A program made the translations under genes and the position numbers. Below, in pieces: positions 34,700 to 45,071 of a stretch of 64,000 nucleotides of DNA. The notes under the pieces were generated by a model, which did not search any database, was not told the DNA's origin, and worked only from the letters and a program-made list of their open reading frames with translations. Positions within the stretch are counted from its first letter, which is position 1. Each line of letters starts with the position of its first letter. The stretch comes from Adiantum capillus-veneris (lineage: Eukaryota; Streptophyta; Polypodiopsida; Polypodiales; Pteridaceae). The stretch covers positions 62,887,184-62,951,183 of the forward strand of contig CM043942.1 of the NCBI GenBank assembly GCA_014529385.2, in the 5' to 3' direction.

Positions 34700-35870
34700 T
34701 GTCTTCATGTTGTGGATGGACTCAGATTGAAGTACTTCTTCTTCATCTTTGATTTTTGAAGAGTTTGCAACTATTGCTTCTTTTGGTGGTGCTCCTTTGT
34801 AAGGTGTAAATAGGCTCTCATGGAAAACATTGTGCATGAGCCAATGGTTGGGCAACTTAACTAATAAGCCATCTCATTGATTAGCTTAATAATTTAAAAA
34901 GTACCATAGTATCTTTTTGCTAGTTTAGTATAATACTCTTGGTGGCCCGTAGGATTTGTGCCTATAATATGCCTTAGATGAGCCTTGAGAAACTTTAGCG
35001 AGACCCAATGATTTTCCTTAAAGGCTAAGGCTCTTCTGTGCTTATTAGCAGAAGCCCTTTTTGCCTTTGCTTTGAGATGGATATAACCTCTTTAATCTTT
35101 GGAAAAGACTCTTGTGAGTCTCGGTTATATTCATCAGCAGGCAAAGATCTTCCCATGTACTTTAAGTAGTAAAGGACTTTTGGATCTTTTCTTTTTATCC
35201 TCGAAAGGTACTTTCCCCATAGAAGTATGTACATTGTAATTGTACGCATACTCTATAAGAGGTAGGTACTTCTCTCATTGAGAACGTTGATCTACTTCTA
35301 TGACATAGGCTTTTAGTAGACCAAGAATTGTTAGATTAGTTATTTCACTTTGGTCTTCCGTTTGTGGATGATAGGCCGAAAGAAAAATTTAATATACTTC
35401 CTAGATTCTCAAAGAGACCCTTCTAGACATCATTGGTCATTCTAGGATCTTTGTCCGACACTATGGATGTTGCCAAGCCATGATATTTGAAAATTTGAGA
35501 TCTAAATAGGGTTGCCATTTGATGTGCCTTAATAGTCTTTTCGACAGGCATAGAGTGTGTTTCTTGTTAAGCCTGTCCAAATTGTTTCCCTTGGTCAAAT
35601 TTTGATTTTTGGCATACCACACATTTTGAAACATAGTCTTCATGGTATGTTTACTTTTCATGGTTGGCCAACATAAATACATTTCTACTCCTCGAAGAGT
35701 AGATTATGGAATCCCTCTTTGCCCCGCATAAGGAGAAGCATGGGATTCATACATGACTTTCCTATTGTATGGGTGAGTAACACATAGCCTATTGCCGTTT
35801 GGAAGATAACCATCCTTCAAGGTGAATGGTTCTTTTTCTTCCCTAATGCAAAGGTTGTAATTACATACTC
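34700..35870 (-). pseudogene. pol: Gypsy E integrase remnant with C-terminal domain
   Basis: Reading from 35870 downward: the zinc-finger region (YESHASPYAG, then a CWPTMK-like block), the core end with SAYHPQTEDQSEITN, and QWEKYLPLIEYAYN-like sequence. The C-terminal part reads LAFKENHWVSLKFLKAHLRH and KLAKRYYGTF, matching the GPY-type end of Ty3/gypsy integrases. Many stops and frameshifts interrupt it. It lies between RNase H and the 3' LTR as expected. Confidence 0.8.
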
Positions 35871-37130
35871 AAAGTCTCAGTGAGTAGCATACTCATCTAT
35901 CATAAAAGATAGATCATTGTGAGTTGCTATAGACACCACATTTACCCTTGGCCATTGTGAAAGTGCATCGACCACTTGATTGTGCTTGCCAGCAATGTCA
36001 ACAATATGAAATTTAAATTGCGAAAGAAAATTTTTCCACCTCATTTGTTTGTTGGAGAGCTTGGTTTGCATCATGAAGTTCTTGAGGCTTTGTGATCCAT
36101 TGTAGGATGAATGGAGTCCCCAAGAGATAGAGTTTCCACGTGTCTAGGGCATATAGAACAGTTGGTAGCTCTTTTTTGTATTTGCCCAATACTCACTTAC
36201 CAGAGTTGATTCTTTGACTCTTGTATGCTATGGCATGCCCTTCTTGAAGCAAAACAACTCCAATGCAATAACCACAAGCATCACATTGGACCTCAAATTT
36301 CTTTGAGAGATCTAGTAGTGTGAGCACAAGTTGAGAGATAAGCTTCTTGAACTTTTACAATCCATGAATACTTAACATTTTTTTTTCGTTAAGTCATGTA
36401 ATGGGCCTGCTATATTAGCGAGAATTTTTTTATAAATCATCTATAGTATGCACAATACCTATAAATCTTCATACCTCCTGTAGATTCCTTTGGATTAGGC
36501 CATCCTTTTATTACCTCTAACTTTGTCGGATCCATACGGGGTGCCACCTTTAGAGATAATGTGACCTAAATATTGAATCTCTTGTAGGAAAAAATCACGT
36601 TTATTTTAATTGATGAAAAGCTTATTCTCTCTCACAACTTGAAAGATTACGTGGAGGTGTTGCTTGTACTCCTCAAGAGAATTTGAGTGGCCTGAAGATT
36701 CTCCATCATGATTTTGAATGCATTTGGAGCATTTGTCATGCCAAAACTTATAGCTTATCAAATAGATCTTCTACCTGCAGCACGAAAAATCTTTTTTTTT
36801 TAAAATAGTGATCCTATTTAGTGCTCTATAGTTGACACACATGTGATATGTGCCGTCTTTCTTTTGCACTAAAAGTAATGGTGAATTGAATGAGGAGCTA
36901 GGCCTCACCATCCCTTTTTCCAACAATTCATGCACTTGCCTCATAATCTCCTCTTGTTGAGCTTGTGAACCTCAATAAGGAGGTTTATTAGGTGGTGAGC
37001 TTCCTGGTAGGAGCTCTATTGCATGGTCATCATCCCTCGTTTTCAAGGTAGCTCACTAGGGATGTCATCAATGAAAACATCTTGGAATCTATTTAGGAAA
37101 TTAGACAACTCTAATTCCTCTTGATTCCCT
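35871..37130 (-). pseudogene. pol: Gypsy E reverse transcriptase and RNase H, degraded
   Basis: The strand reads QQEEIMRQVHELLEKGMVRP, LLLVQKKDGTYHMCVNYRAL, and a short piece of the fingers and palm (FGMTNAPNAFKIMMEN). The region that should hold the catalytic Y/F-x-D-D box is not readable. RNase H is clearer: FEVQCDACGYCIGVVLLQEG, then HAIAYKSQRI, and FKFHIVDIAGKHNQVVDALS at 36016-35957. Stops, frameshifts and deletions are frequent, so the enzyme cannot be made. Confidence 0.85.
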
Positions 37131-37156
37131 GCCACTTGTGAAACCATTGGAATCAT

Positions 37157-37660
37157 TTATAGATTCTCCAACAAAATCATATACACAAAAGTAGAGTTTT
37201 TCATGGACTTATCAAAAGGAAGAACATTTACCAGAGATATGGTGTTTTCCAACTCATTAGCATCTATATACATGCTCTTTTCCTTGTAATTGAAGTAGAT
37301 TCTCCTTTCAGGGAACTTCATGTTGGAAGCCATGCGGTTAAAACCATTGTGCCCTAATGATAACATCCTCATGTTTGAGAGGGGAGATGAAGAAATACTC
37401 TTTGTCCACATAGTTTTGGACACGAAGCCTCAATTTTCCAATTAGGGAGTAACTGAGACGTCTTGTCCCTTGATAGCTCCATCGGCTCTCAATGCATCTC
37501 CCATATCATGGGCTCGTATGCCTAGCTTGGTGGTCAACTCCGTGGATATGAAGTTGTGAGTTGAAACCAGGGTCAAACAAAATAAAGGCATCATGCTCTT
37601 GCATCTTTTCCCAAGCATAGGAAAGGAGAAATCCTGGCACAATGAGCATCCTCTTTTGGA
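37157..37660 (-). pseudogene. pol: Gypsy E retropepsin-like protease region
   Basis: Two overlapping frames together cover the block. One reads AFILFDPGFNSQ, which is the active-site region of this family (D-P-G type), and the other reads THNFISTELTTKLGIRAHDM. Later parts read MKFPERRIYFNYKEKSMYID and NVLPFDKSMKNSTFVYMI. A frameshift near the active site splits it. It follows an intact knuckle and precedes reverse transcriptase. Confidence 0.75.
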
Positions 37661-38911
37661 GCTTCAACCATAGAGGCTCTAGGCTGCTCATTGCGTACAT
37701 TTCTTTGGGGGCAAGAACAATAGGCATGTCCTTGCTCCCCACACTTAAAGCACCGGTTATCTTTGTGATAACACTCTAGCTCCTTGGGGGAAAGTTGATT
37801 CTTGCCTTTGTAGACTCCTTTCTCCTTAGCTTTATTGTTGTTGATAGAGTTGCCTTGGAAAGAATTTTGAGCATTGTCTTCCCCTTTGCTTCATTTTGAT
37901 CTTTGTTTTCCATGGGCTTGGCATTCCTTTTAGCCCCTTGTTGGAAATTGACGTGTGAAGCAACTATAGAGTGGTGGATTACTTCCATGATAGAAGCAAG
38001 CCATTGGGAGTTTGACAGACTCGATCGTTTCTTCAGGTAATTTGGCACATAATTGTTGCTTTTTCTTGACGAAGTCTATTTTTTGAAAGGCAATAGCCTT
38101 GAGATGTAAATTCCAAAACTTGTGGATAGGCTCATGGGAGAGAAGCTTCAAACTCCGTCATTCGGTAAGCACTTTTTCCTTTGCATCGCTTGCAAGGAAT
38201 TTCTTCATGATGGAAACTCGTAGAGTTTTCCATGTCTTTGGGGATTCACCATTGCCACGAAGGCTAGCCCACCATTGACGAGCAGATTTTTGGAAATGCA
38301 TAGCTACATAACGTAGCTTGCAGGACTCTATGAAGCCCTCATCTCCAAAGGCCACATCAAATTGCTGGATAAAGGCCAACACTTTGTTGGTAGCACCAAA
38401 GGTGCCATCATTGTTGGATAAAGGCCAATGCTTTGTTAGTAGCACCAAAGGTGCCATCATTGCTGGATAAAGGCCAATACTTTGTTGGTAGCACCAAAGG
38501 TGCCATCATAGGTGAGAAAAGAAATACTCTTTCCTCCCTCTTTGAACTTCTTGAGCTTTTGGGACCTCCACCATGCAGGGTAAAATTTGCGATTTCCTCC
38601 CCTCTTGTATTCTCTATGAGGATAGCTATTGCTTTCGTCGGAAGAGGAGGAAGATGAAGAAGAAGGAGAAGAGGGTGACCTCTTTCTTGCCCTTTTCTTC
38701 CTTTGTTTCCTCTTTTCCCTTTTGGTGTGATGAGGAGAAGGACTATGGGTTGACCGTTTCCTCTTGGGAGGAGTTGACGATCATCTAGACCGTCGTCTTC
38801 GTGGAGCCACATCTTTTGAGGAACTTAGGAATTTGCTTCTTTCTCATTCTTTGGATTCCTCCTCTCTTATGGGAGAGAGTCTTCTTTCGGGAGTCTCACC
38901 AAGAGGCATCC

Positions 38912-38957
<46 letters not shown>

Positions 38958-39156
38958 GGAGAGGAAAGGAAATCCCATAAGCACAAAGTTGTTGAGTAAC
39001 TTTGGCTTGCAAAGCATGGTTGCCCTTAGCTTGTTGCAACCTAGTAACAAGATAATTAACAAACATGGGGGAATCATCATTAGCACCTTCATGTGCAAAA
39101 TCAAAGTTTTTAATATTCATTCTTCTCTCTTGGTTATCGTCAGCCATGCTAATCAA
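37661..39156 (-). pseudogene. gag: Gypsy E gag
   Basis: The start is MISMADDNQERR at 39156 (inner ATG 39147). The N-terminal part reads NYLVTRLQQAKGNHALQAKV. A (CT)n tract at about 38917-38953 lies inside it and reads as Glu-Arg repeats. The capsid-like domain follows (DGTFGATNKVLAFIQQFDVA, then KLRYVAMHFQKSARQWWASL). A 49-bp unit is present three times at 38367-38513, which shifts the frame. The knuckle CFKCGEQGHAYCSC at 37711-37752 is intact. Other frameshifts lie near 38150 and 37770. Confidence 0.85.
38367..38513. repeat. Three tandem 49-bp units inside gypsy E gag
   Basis: Units at 38367-38415, 38416-38464 and 38465-38513 each start GGATAAAGGCCAA and include AGCACCAAAGGTGCCATCAT. Two extra 49-base units add 98 bases, which is not a multiple of three. 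Confidence 0.95.
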
Positions 39157-39470
39157 ACTTACGTATAAATTACTTTGTGCTTTGGTACCCTCGAAAACCT
39201 TAGTCGCTACTCTTCTTTACCTTTGAAAATTAGTTCTCAAGTAGCCACACATGTGGTTTAGACATTGTTGATTGCAAAGACTAATGGAGAGGGTCTAACA
39301 TTGCTCGGTTGATTATAGTTCCTGTTGAGCTTGCTAGTAGCTCAATAATGGTTAAGCCAAAGGCAAGCCCAGAGAGACTCCATTATTAAGACTATAGTTC
39401 CCAACGGTGTACCTCGAACTAAGTACTTCTCAACCAAGGTAATAAATCCTTGCTCCACTTACCCTATTTC

Positions 39471-40200
39471 TGTTAAGTATGGAGCCTGATTTACCCTTGT
39501 AATTTTATGTGGTAAAAGCGCACATTTGTAAGGCCCCCATTATGAGGAGAAGCCATCGTGCGTGAAGGAAAATCACTCACCGGAAACCAAAATTTTTACG
39601 GACAAGAATCAGGGGCAACTTTAGAATATTCCTTTTCGCCGGAATATTATGGCCGGACGGTGGCCGGAAAGTGGTCGGAAAACAACCGGTCGGTTGGCCG
39701 GTGGCCGGTGGTCAATGGCCGATGGCCAGTGATCGGAAGTCAATGGCCGGTGGCCGAATTCAAAAGCGGACTTGTCTTCTCAAGGGCGGCCACACATGGG
39801 CGGATTGGAGGGTCCGATTTGGACTTATTCGCACAAGGGCGGCTACACATGGCTGTCTCTCATAAGAGAGGGCAGCCCTTTTGGCCTATAAAAGGAGGCC
39901 ATTTCTACACACATTTCAGAGTGTGAAGTTGATGCAACAAGGTGAGTGTGAGGTGGTGAGAGTGAAGCAAGGCGGGAGCTTCATTAAGGGTATAATCCCT
40001 TTGTAAACTACTTCTTGTTTTGAAGTACTAAAGCCATTGAGTGGCTGCTTTCTCGTGGACGTAGCCCACATTGGGTGAACCACGTATATCGTGTGTACTT
40101 TCTCTCTCTCTCTACTCTATAATCTCGTGTATGTAAATCTGTCTCTCTCCATTAAGTAATCTACTCAATTATCTATTTAGCTACATCTTATTTCCTAACA
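39471..40200 (+). repeat. Copia B 5' LTR
   Basis: 730 bp, with a GGCCGGT-rich minisatellite at about 39648-39760 and a TATA box at 39887-39893. Its CT tract near 40100 is short, whereas the 3' LTR has a long one. Confidence 0.95.
39887..39893 (+). promoter_or_regulatory. TATA box of copia B 5' LTR
   Basis: TATAAAA in the context GGCCTATAAAAGGAGGCC; the same sequence is at 44641-44647 in the 3' LTR. Confidence 0.75.
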
Positions 40201-40202
40201 AC

Positions 40203-40214
40203 TGGTATCAGAGC
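40203..40214 (+). promoter_or_regulatory. Copia B primer binding site
   Basis: TGGTATCAGAGC, two bases after the LTR, complementary to initiator tRNA-Met. Confidence 0.95.
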
Positions 40215-40273
40215 AAGGTTTGCTTGTAGCTAAATTATCTCAAGGAAAGATTTCCTTGAATTGAGTGGGAGTT

Positions 40274-41624
40274 ATGGCGGAGGAAGGGAAGCTCAAGATT
40301 GAGAAGTTCAGCGGCAAAAACTACCAACATTGGAAGATGCAGATTGAAGACTATCTCTACCAGAAGGACCTCTATTTGCCACTAGGCGGTCTTGCGAAGA
40401 AGCCCGCAACTGGCAGATGCAGCATGGATTGTCCTTGATCGAAAGGCACTGGGAACAATCCAGTTAAGCTTGGCGTCAACGGTGGCCTTCAATGTTTCGG
40501 AGATGAAGACCACAGAGGACTTAATGAAGTCACTTGACGACTTCTACGAGAAACCATCGGCATCCAATAAGGTATTTCTTATGAATCGCTTGTTCAATCT
40601 AAAGATGGCAGAGAATGGTTCAGTTGCAAAACACCTAAATGACTTTAACACAAACATAAGTCAGCTTAGATCACTGAAAATCAATTTCGATGACGAAGTG
40701 CGAGCTCTCCTTATACTATCATCTCTACCGGATAGTTGGGACAGCCTTGTGATGGCTGTAAGTAATTCTATCTCTGGCACAAGTACTCTTAAGTTTGATG
40801 ATGTTGTGGGTGTTCTCCTAAGCGAGGAAATGCGAAGGAGAAGCACAGGAGAATCATCAAGTGCTGCACTATCAGTGGAAACAAGAGGAAGGCCTAAGGA
40901 GAGGTTCAAAAACCAAAAGGGTCGTGATCGCTCAAGGCGGAGCAAGTCACGCACAAAGTCAGTTCTTGAATGTTGGAACTGCGACAAGAAGGGCCACGTC
41001 AAGAAGGATTGCTGGTCCAAGAAGAAGAAGGAGACAGAGTCTCAAGACAACAAGCCAACATCTGAGGCCAATGTGGCAGGTAAAGTAGAGCAAGATGCTC
41101 TAATTCTCTCATTAGACAATGTGTCCAATTCCTGGATAGTAGATTCCGGGGCTTCATTCCATGCGACACCACACAAGCAACATTTCCAAGACTACACCAA
41201 AGGTAATTTTGGGTATGTATACTTGGGAGATGATGAAGCTTGTGAGATTGTCGGCAAAGGTACAATTTCTGTCAAAACTGCTAACGGAAATGAATGGAAG
41301 CTTAAAGATGTTAGGCATGTTCCTTCTCTTCGCAAAAATTTGATCTCTACAGGACAATTGGACGATGAAGGTCACAACATTGCATTCGGAAACAAACGGT
41401 GGAAGATCTCAAAGGGATCTTTGGTGGTTGCCAAGGGTGAAAAAGTCGATACACTTTACTTGTGTAATGTTAGCATGCAACCTTCAGCTTGTGCAGCAAC
41501 TACAAAAGTTGAGAGTGCGGTGTGGCACTACCGACTTGGGCATATGAGTGCCAAAGGAATGCAAATCCTTCAAACAAAGAAGCTTCTACCAGGTTTGAAA
41601 GAAGTGGACTTAGAGTTCTGTTAA
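40274..41624 (+). pseudogene. gag-pol: Copia B gag, protease and pre-integrase, frameshift and stop
   Basis: ATG 40274 opens MAEEGKLKIEKFSGKNYQHW, the DUF4219/UBN2-type gag start. A one-base-type frameshift near 40395-40410 moves the reading into the frame open from 40392 to 41624. Numbered from 40392, that frame has the gag core (residues 10-170), an intact zinc knuckle CWNCDKKGHVKKDC starting at residue 194, the protease active site IVDSGASFH with the aspartate at residue 251, and the GAG-pre-integrase motif WHYRLGHMSAKGMQILQ near residue 377. It ends at TAA 41622-41624, in the place where active elements have a glutamate codon before DCVYGKQ. All key residues survive, so inactivation looks recent. 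Confidence 0.93.
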
Positions 41625-44153
41625 GATTGTGTTTATGGTAAACAAAAGAGGGTAAAATTTCAAAAATCAGGAAATGAAAGAAAAAATAAAAAACTTGAGT
41701 TGGTTCATTCTGATGTTTGGGGTCGTGCAAGTACACCATCACTTAGTGGCTCATTGTACAATGTAACATTCATAGACGATGCGACTAGAAAAACATGGGT
41801 TTATGTCATGAAGAATAAATCCGATGTATTTTCCATATTTCAAAGGTGGAAAGCCTTTGTGGAGAATGAAACAGGTACCAAGGTTAAATGCATCAGATCC
41901 GACAATGGAGGCGAATATTGCAGCCAAGCTTTTGAAAGCTTTTGTGCTAGCAATGGCATTCGGAGGCAAAGGACAACCCCAAGGACACCTCAACAAAATG
42001 GGATTTCGGAAAGGATGAACAGGACAATCATGGAACGAGCACGAAGCATGCGGCTACATGCAGGCCTACCACTTGAGCTTTGGGCAGAAGCTGTAAGTAC
42101 GTCTGTGTACTTAATCAATCGGTCACCCTCAAAGGCATTGGATGGGGGAGTTCCAGAAGAGGCATGGACAGGTAAACCGGTGAATTATGCATTTCTCAAA
42201 GTGTTTGGGTGTGAGGCTTTCATGCACATAGATAGAAGCCTAAGATCAAAGTTAGATGCAAAGTCCAAAAAGTGTTTCTTCATTGGCTATGGAGAAGGAG
42301 ACTTTGGGTATCGCCTATGGAATCCTGAAGATGGTAAAATCTTAAGGAGTAGGGATGTAATTTTTAACGAACAAAATATGTACAAAGATTACTTGGAAAG
42401 AAAACAAACAAAAGAAACAGGTGATGAGTACATGGAGCTTGAGGACGGTGAAGACTCAAGTATTGCAAACGGTGACAATGTGCAACAACGTCAACCAAAT
42501 GAGGAGCCTCAACCTATTCCCCGAAGATCTACAAGAGCAAGTAGACCTCCAGAAAGGTTTGTTCCTTCCTTCAACCATCTCTTGATCTCAGATTCTGGAG
42601 AGCCGGAATCATATGAAGAAGCTATGCAACATGAATCCAAAGAAGAATGGACGAAGAGCATGCAAGTGGAGATGGACTCACTACATCGCAACCAAACATG
42701 GGAGTTGGTTGAGTTGCCTAAAGGTAAGCGGGCACTTCAAAACAAATGGGTGTACAAGCTAAAGGAAGAAGAAGGTGGGAAGAAAAGGTACAAGTCTAGG
42801 CTTGTGGTAAAAGGTTTTTCTCAAAAGAAAGGTATTGACTTCAATGAAATATTTTCTCCTGTTGTAAAAATGAACTCAAATAGGCTTGTCTTAAGCCTTG
42901 TGGCTGCTCATGATCTAAATCTCGAGCAAATGGATGTAAATACGGCATTCCCTCATAGTGACTTAGAGGAGGAAATCTACATGCTTCAACCAAAGGGGTA
43001 TGAAGTAAAAGGTAAGGAGAAAATGGTTTGCAGATTAAAGAAGAGCTTGTATGGTTTAAAGCAAGCATCAAGACAATGGTACTTGAAGTTTGATCGATGG
43101 ACGTTGGATCATGGATTCACAAGATGCAACTCGGATCACTACGTCTACACGGAGAATTTGGGAGATGGGAAATTCATCATCCTAATGTTGTATGTTGATG
43201 ACATGTTGATTGCAAGTGCTAACATGCAGGACATCAAAGACCTAAAAGAGGAGCTGTCCAAATCTTTTTCAATGAAAGATTTAGGTGCTGCAAAGAGGAT
43301 ACTTGGTATGAAAATATCAAGGGACAGGACGAAGAAGACAATAAAGCTATCTCAAGAAGATTACATCAAGAAGGTACTAGAAAGGTTTGCAATGCAAAAT
43401 GCAAAACCAGTTTCTACACCTTTGGCTGGTCATTTTAAACTAACGAAGGATATGTGTCCAAAGACACAAGAGGAGATAGCCTATATGTCTAAAGTTCCAT
43501 ATGCTGTAGCGGGAGGTTCTCTAATGTATGCTATGGTCTGGACAAAGCCAGACATTACACATGCAATGGGAGTTGTGAGTAGGTTCATGGACAACCCAGG
43601 TAAAGAGCATTGGCAAGCTGTGAACTGGATACTTAGGTATCTAAAAGGGACAACAACAAATGCTTTGTATTTTGGAGGAAATAATATTTTTCTAGAAGGG
43701 TATGCTGATGCAGATATGGCATGTGACAAAGATACTCGAAGGAGCACTACTGGCTATGTGTTCACGGTTGGAGGCACAGCAGTAAGCTGGGCTTCAAAGC
43801 TGCAGAAAGTGGTTTCACTTTCTACCACGGAAGTAGAGTATGTAGCAATGACGGAGGCAAGCAAAGAAATTATGTGGCTTCACAGATTCTTAGAAGAGCT
43901 TGGATTCAAACAAGACAATTGTGTCTTGTCCAGTGATAGCCAAAGCGCTATCCATCTTGCGAAGAACTCAGCATTTCATTCAAGGACAAAGCACATTGAG
44001 GTGAGATATCACTTCATACGCACTCTTTGGGAAGAGGGACAGCTAAAGCTAGGAAAGGTGCATACAAGTGAAAATCCTGCAGACATGTTTACAAAGGTGG
44101 TCAACAAGGAGAAGTTGAGCTTTTGCTCATCTTCAATCGGTATTCAAGGATAA
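41625..44153 (+). CDS. pol: Copia B integrase, reverse transcriptase and RNase H
   Basis: The same frame stays open for over 840 codons after the TAA at 41622. Integrase: CVYGKQ, then HSDVWG (D at residue 5 counted from 41700), RSDNGGEY (D68) and GISERMN (E104), a correct D-D-35-E triad. Reverse transcriptase: NQTWELVELPKGKRALQNKW, MDVNTAFPHSDLEEEIYM, then LYVDDMLIAS with both aspartates near residue 500. RNase H: YADADMACD, STTEVEYVAM and SSDSQSAIHLAKN, with ENPADMFTK near the end. The protein would copy element RNA and insert the DNA. As a stand-alone product it lacks the normal start, since copia proteins are made as one polyprotein. Confidence 0.95.
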   Translation, partial: DCVYGKQKRVKFQKSGNERKNKKLELVHSDVWGRASTPSLSGSLYNVTFIDDATRKTWVYVMKNKSDVFSIFQRWKAFVENETGTKVKCIRSDNGGEYCSQAFESFCASNGIRRQRTTPRTPQQNGISERMNRTIMERARSMRLHAGLPLELWAEAVSTSVYLINRSPSKALDGGVPEEAWTGKPVNYAFLKVFGCEAFMHIDRSLRSKLDAKSKKCFFIGYGEGDFGYRLWNPEDGKILRSRDVIFNEQNMYKDYLERKQTKETGDEYMELEDGEDSSIANGDNVQQRQPNEEPQPIPRRSTRASRPPERFVPSFNHLLISDSGEPESYEEAMQHESKEEWTKSMQVEMDSLHRNQTWELVELPKGKRALQNKWVYKLKEEEGGKKRYKSRLVVKGFSQKKGIDFNEIFSPVVKMNSNRLVLSLVAAHDLNLEQMDVNTAFPHSDLEEEIYMLQPKGYEVKGKEKMVCRLKKSLYGLKQASRQWYLKFDRWTLDHGFTRCNSDHYVYTENLGDGKFIILMLYVDDMLIASANMQDIKDLKEELSKSFSMKDLGAAKRILGMKISRDRTKKTIKLSQEDYIKKVLERFAMQNAKPVSTPLAGHFKLTKDMCPKTQEEIAYMSKVPYAVAGGSLMYAMVWTKPDITHAMGVVSRFMDNPGKEHWQAVNWILRYLKGTTTNALYFGGNNIFLEGYADADMACDKDTRRSTTGYVFTVGGTAVSWASKLQKVVSLSTTEVEYVAMTEASKEIMWLHRFLEELGFKQDNCVLSSDSQSAIHLAKNSAFHSRTKHIEVRYHFIRTLWEEGQLKLGKVHTSENPADMFTKVVNKEKLSFCSSSIGIQG

Positions 44154-44197
44154 GAAGCCAGAATGGAAAGCAGTCACAGGTTTGGTTTGGAGATCAG

Positions 44198-44213
44198 TCT
44201 CCAAGTGGGAGAT
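44198..44213 (+). promoter_or_regulatory. Copia B polypurine tract region
   Basis: AAGTGGGAGAT directly precedes the 3' LTR at 44214 and would prime plus-strand synthesis. Confidence 0.7.
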
Positions 44214-44847
44214 TGTTAAGTATGGAGCCTGATTTACCCTTGTAATTTTCTGTGGTAAAAGCGCACATTTGTAAGGCCCCCATTATGAGGAGAAGCAATC
44301 GAGCGTGAAGGAAAATCACTCACCGGAAGCCAAAATTTTCACGGACAAGAATCAGGGGCAACTTTTGTCGAAATATTCCTTTTCGCCGGAATATTATGGC
44401 CGGACGGCGGCCGGAAAGTGGTCGGAAAACAACCGGTCGGTTGGCCGGTGGCCGGTGGTCAATGGCCGATGGCCGGTGATCGGAAGTCAATGGCCGGTGG
44501 CCGGTGGCCGAATTCAAAAGCGGACTTGTCTTCTCAAGGGCGGCCACACATGGGCGGATTGGAGGGTCCGATTTGGACTTATTCGCACAAGGGCGGCTAC
44601 ACATGGCTGTCTCTCATAAGAGAGGGCAGCCCTTTTGGCCTATAAAAGGAGGCCATTTCTACACACATTTCAGAGTGTGAAGTTGATGCAACAAGGTGAG
44701 TGTGAGGTGGTGAGAGTGAAGCAAGGTGGGAGCTCCATTAAGGGTATAATCCCTTTGTAAACTACTTCGTGTTTTGAAGTACTAAAGCCATTGAGTGGCT
44801 GCTTTCCCGTGGACGTAGCCCACATTGGGTGAACCACGTATATCGTG

Positions 44848-44898
<51 letters not shown>

Positions 44899-44982
44899 CT
44901 ATAATCTCGTGTATGTAAATCTGTCTCTCTCCATTAAGTAATCTACTCAATTATCTATTTAGCTACGTCTTATTTCCTAACA
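44214..44982 (+). repeat. Copia B 3' LTR
   Basis: 769 bp, nearly identical to the 5' LTR. The differences are an expanded (CT)n at 44853-44894, a longer GGCCGGT array and a few substitutions near 44360. Confidence 0.95.
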
Positions 44983-45058
44983 ATTTCAATAAACAGGCCC
45001 AACCTTTCATGGAAAACTTAAGGACTTCTCTTCTTAAGTAAGAAAAGAGAAACCAATA

Positions 45059-45070
45059 GCTCTGATACCA
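45059..45070 (-). promoter_or_regulatory. Gypsy E primer binding site
   Basis: GCTCTGATACCA on the plus strand is TGGTATCAGAGC on the minus strand, one base inside the 5' LTR. Confidence 0.92.
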
Positions 45071-45071
45071 A

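Larger units (their letters stand above)
39471..44982 (+). mobile_element. Copia B, near-intact Ty1/copia retrotransposon
   Basis: LTRs at 39471-40200 and 44214-44982, TGTTAAG...CCTAACA, flanked by a perfect 5-bp target duplication, ATTTC (39466-39470, 44983-44987). Primer site, gag, protease, integrase, reverse transcriptase, RNase H and polypurine tract are all present in the copia order. Only one frameshift near 40400 and one stop at 41622-41624 break the polyprotein. It is inserted in the leader of gypsy E in opposite orientation, so it is younger than gypsy E. Confidence 0.97.
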
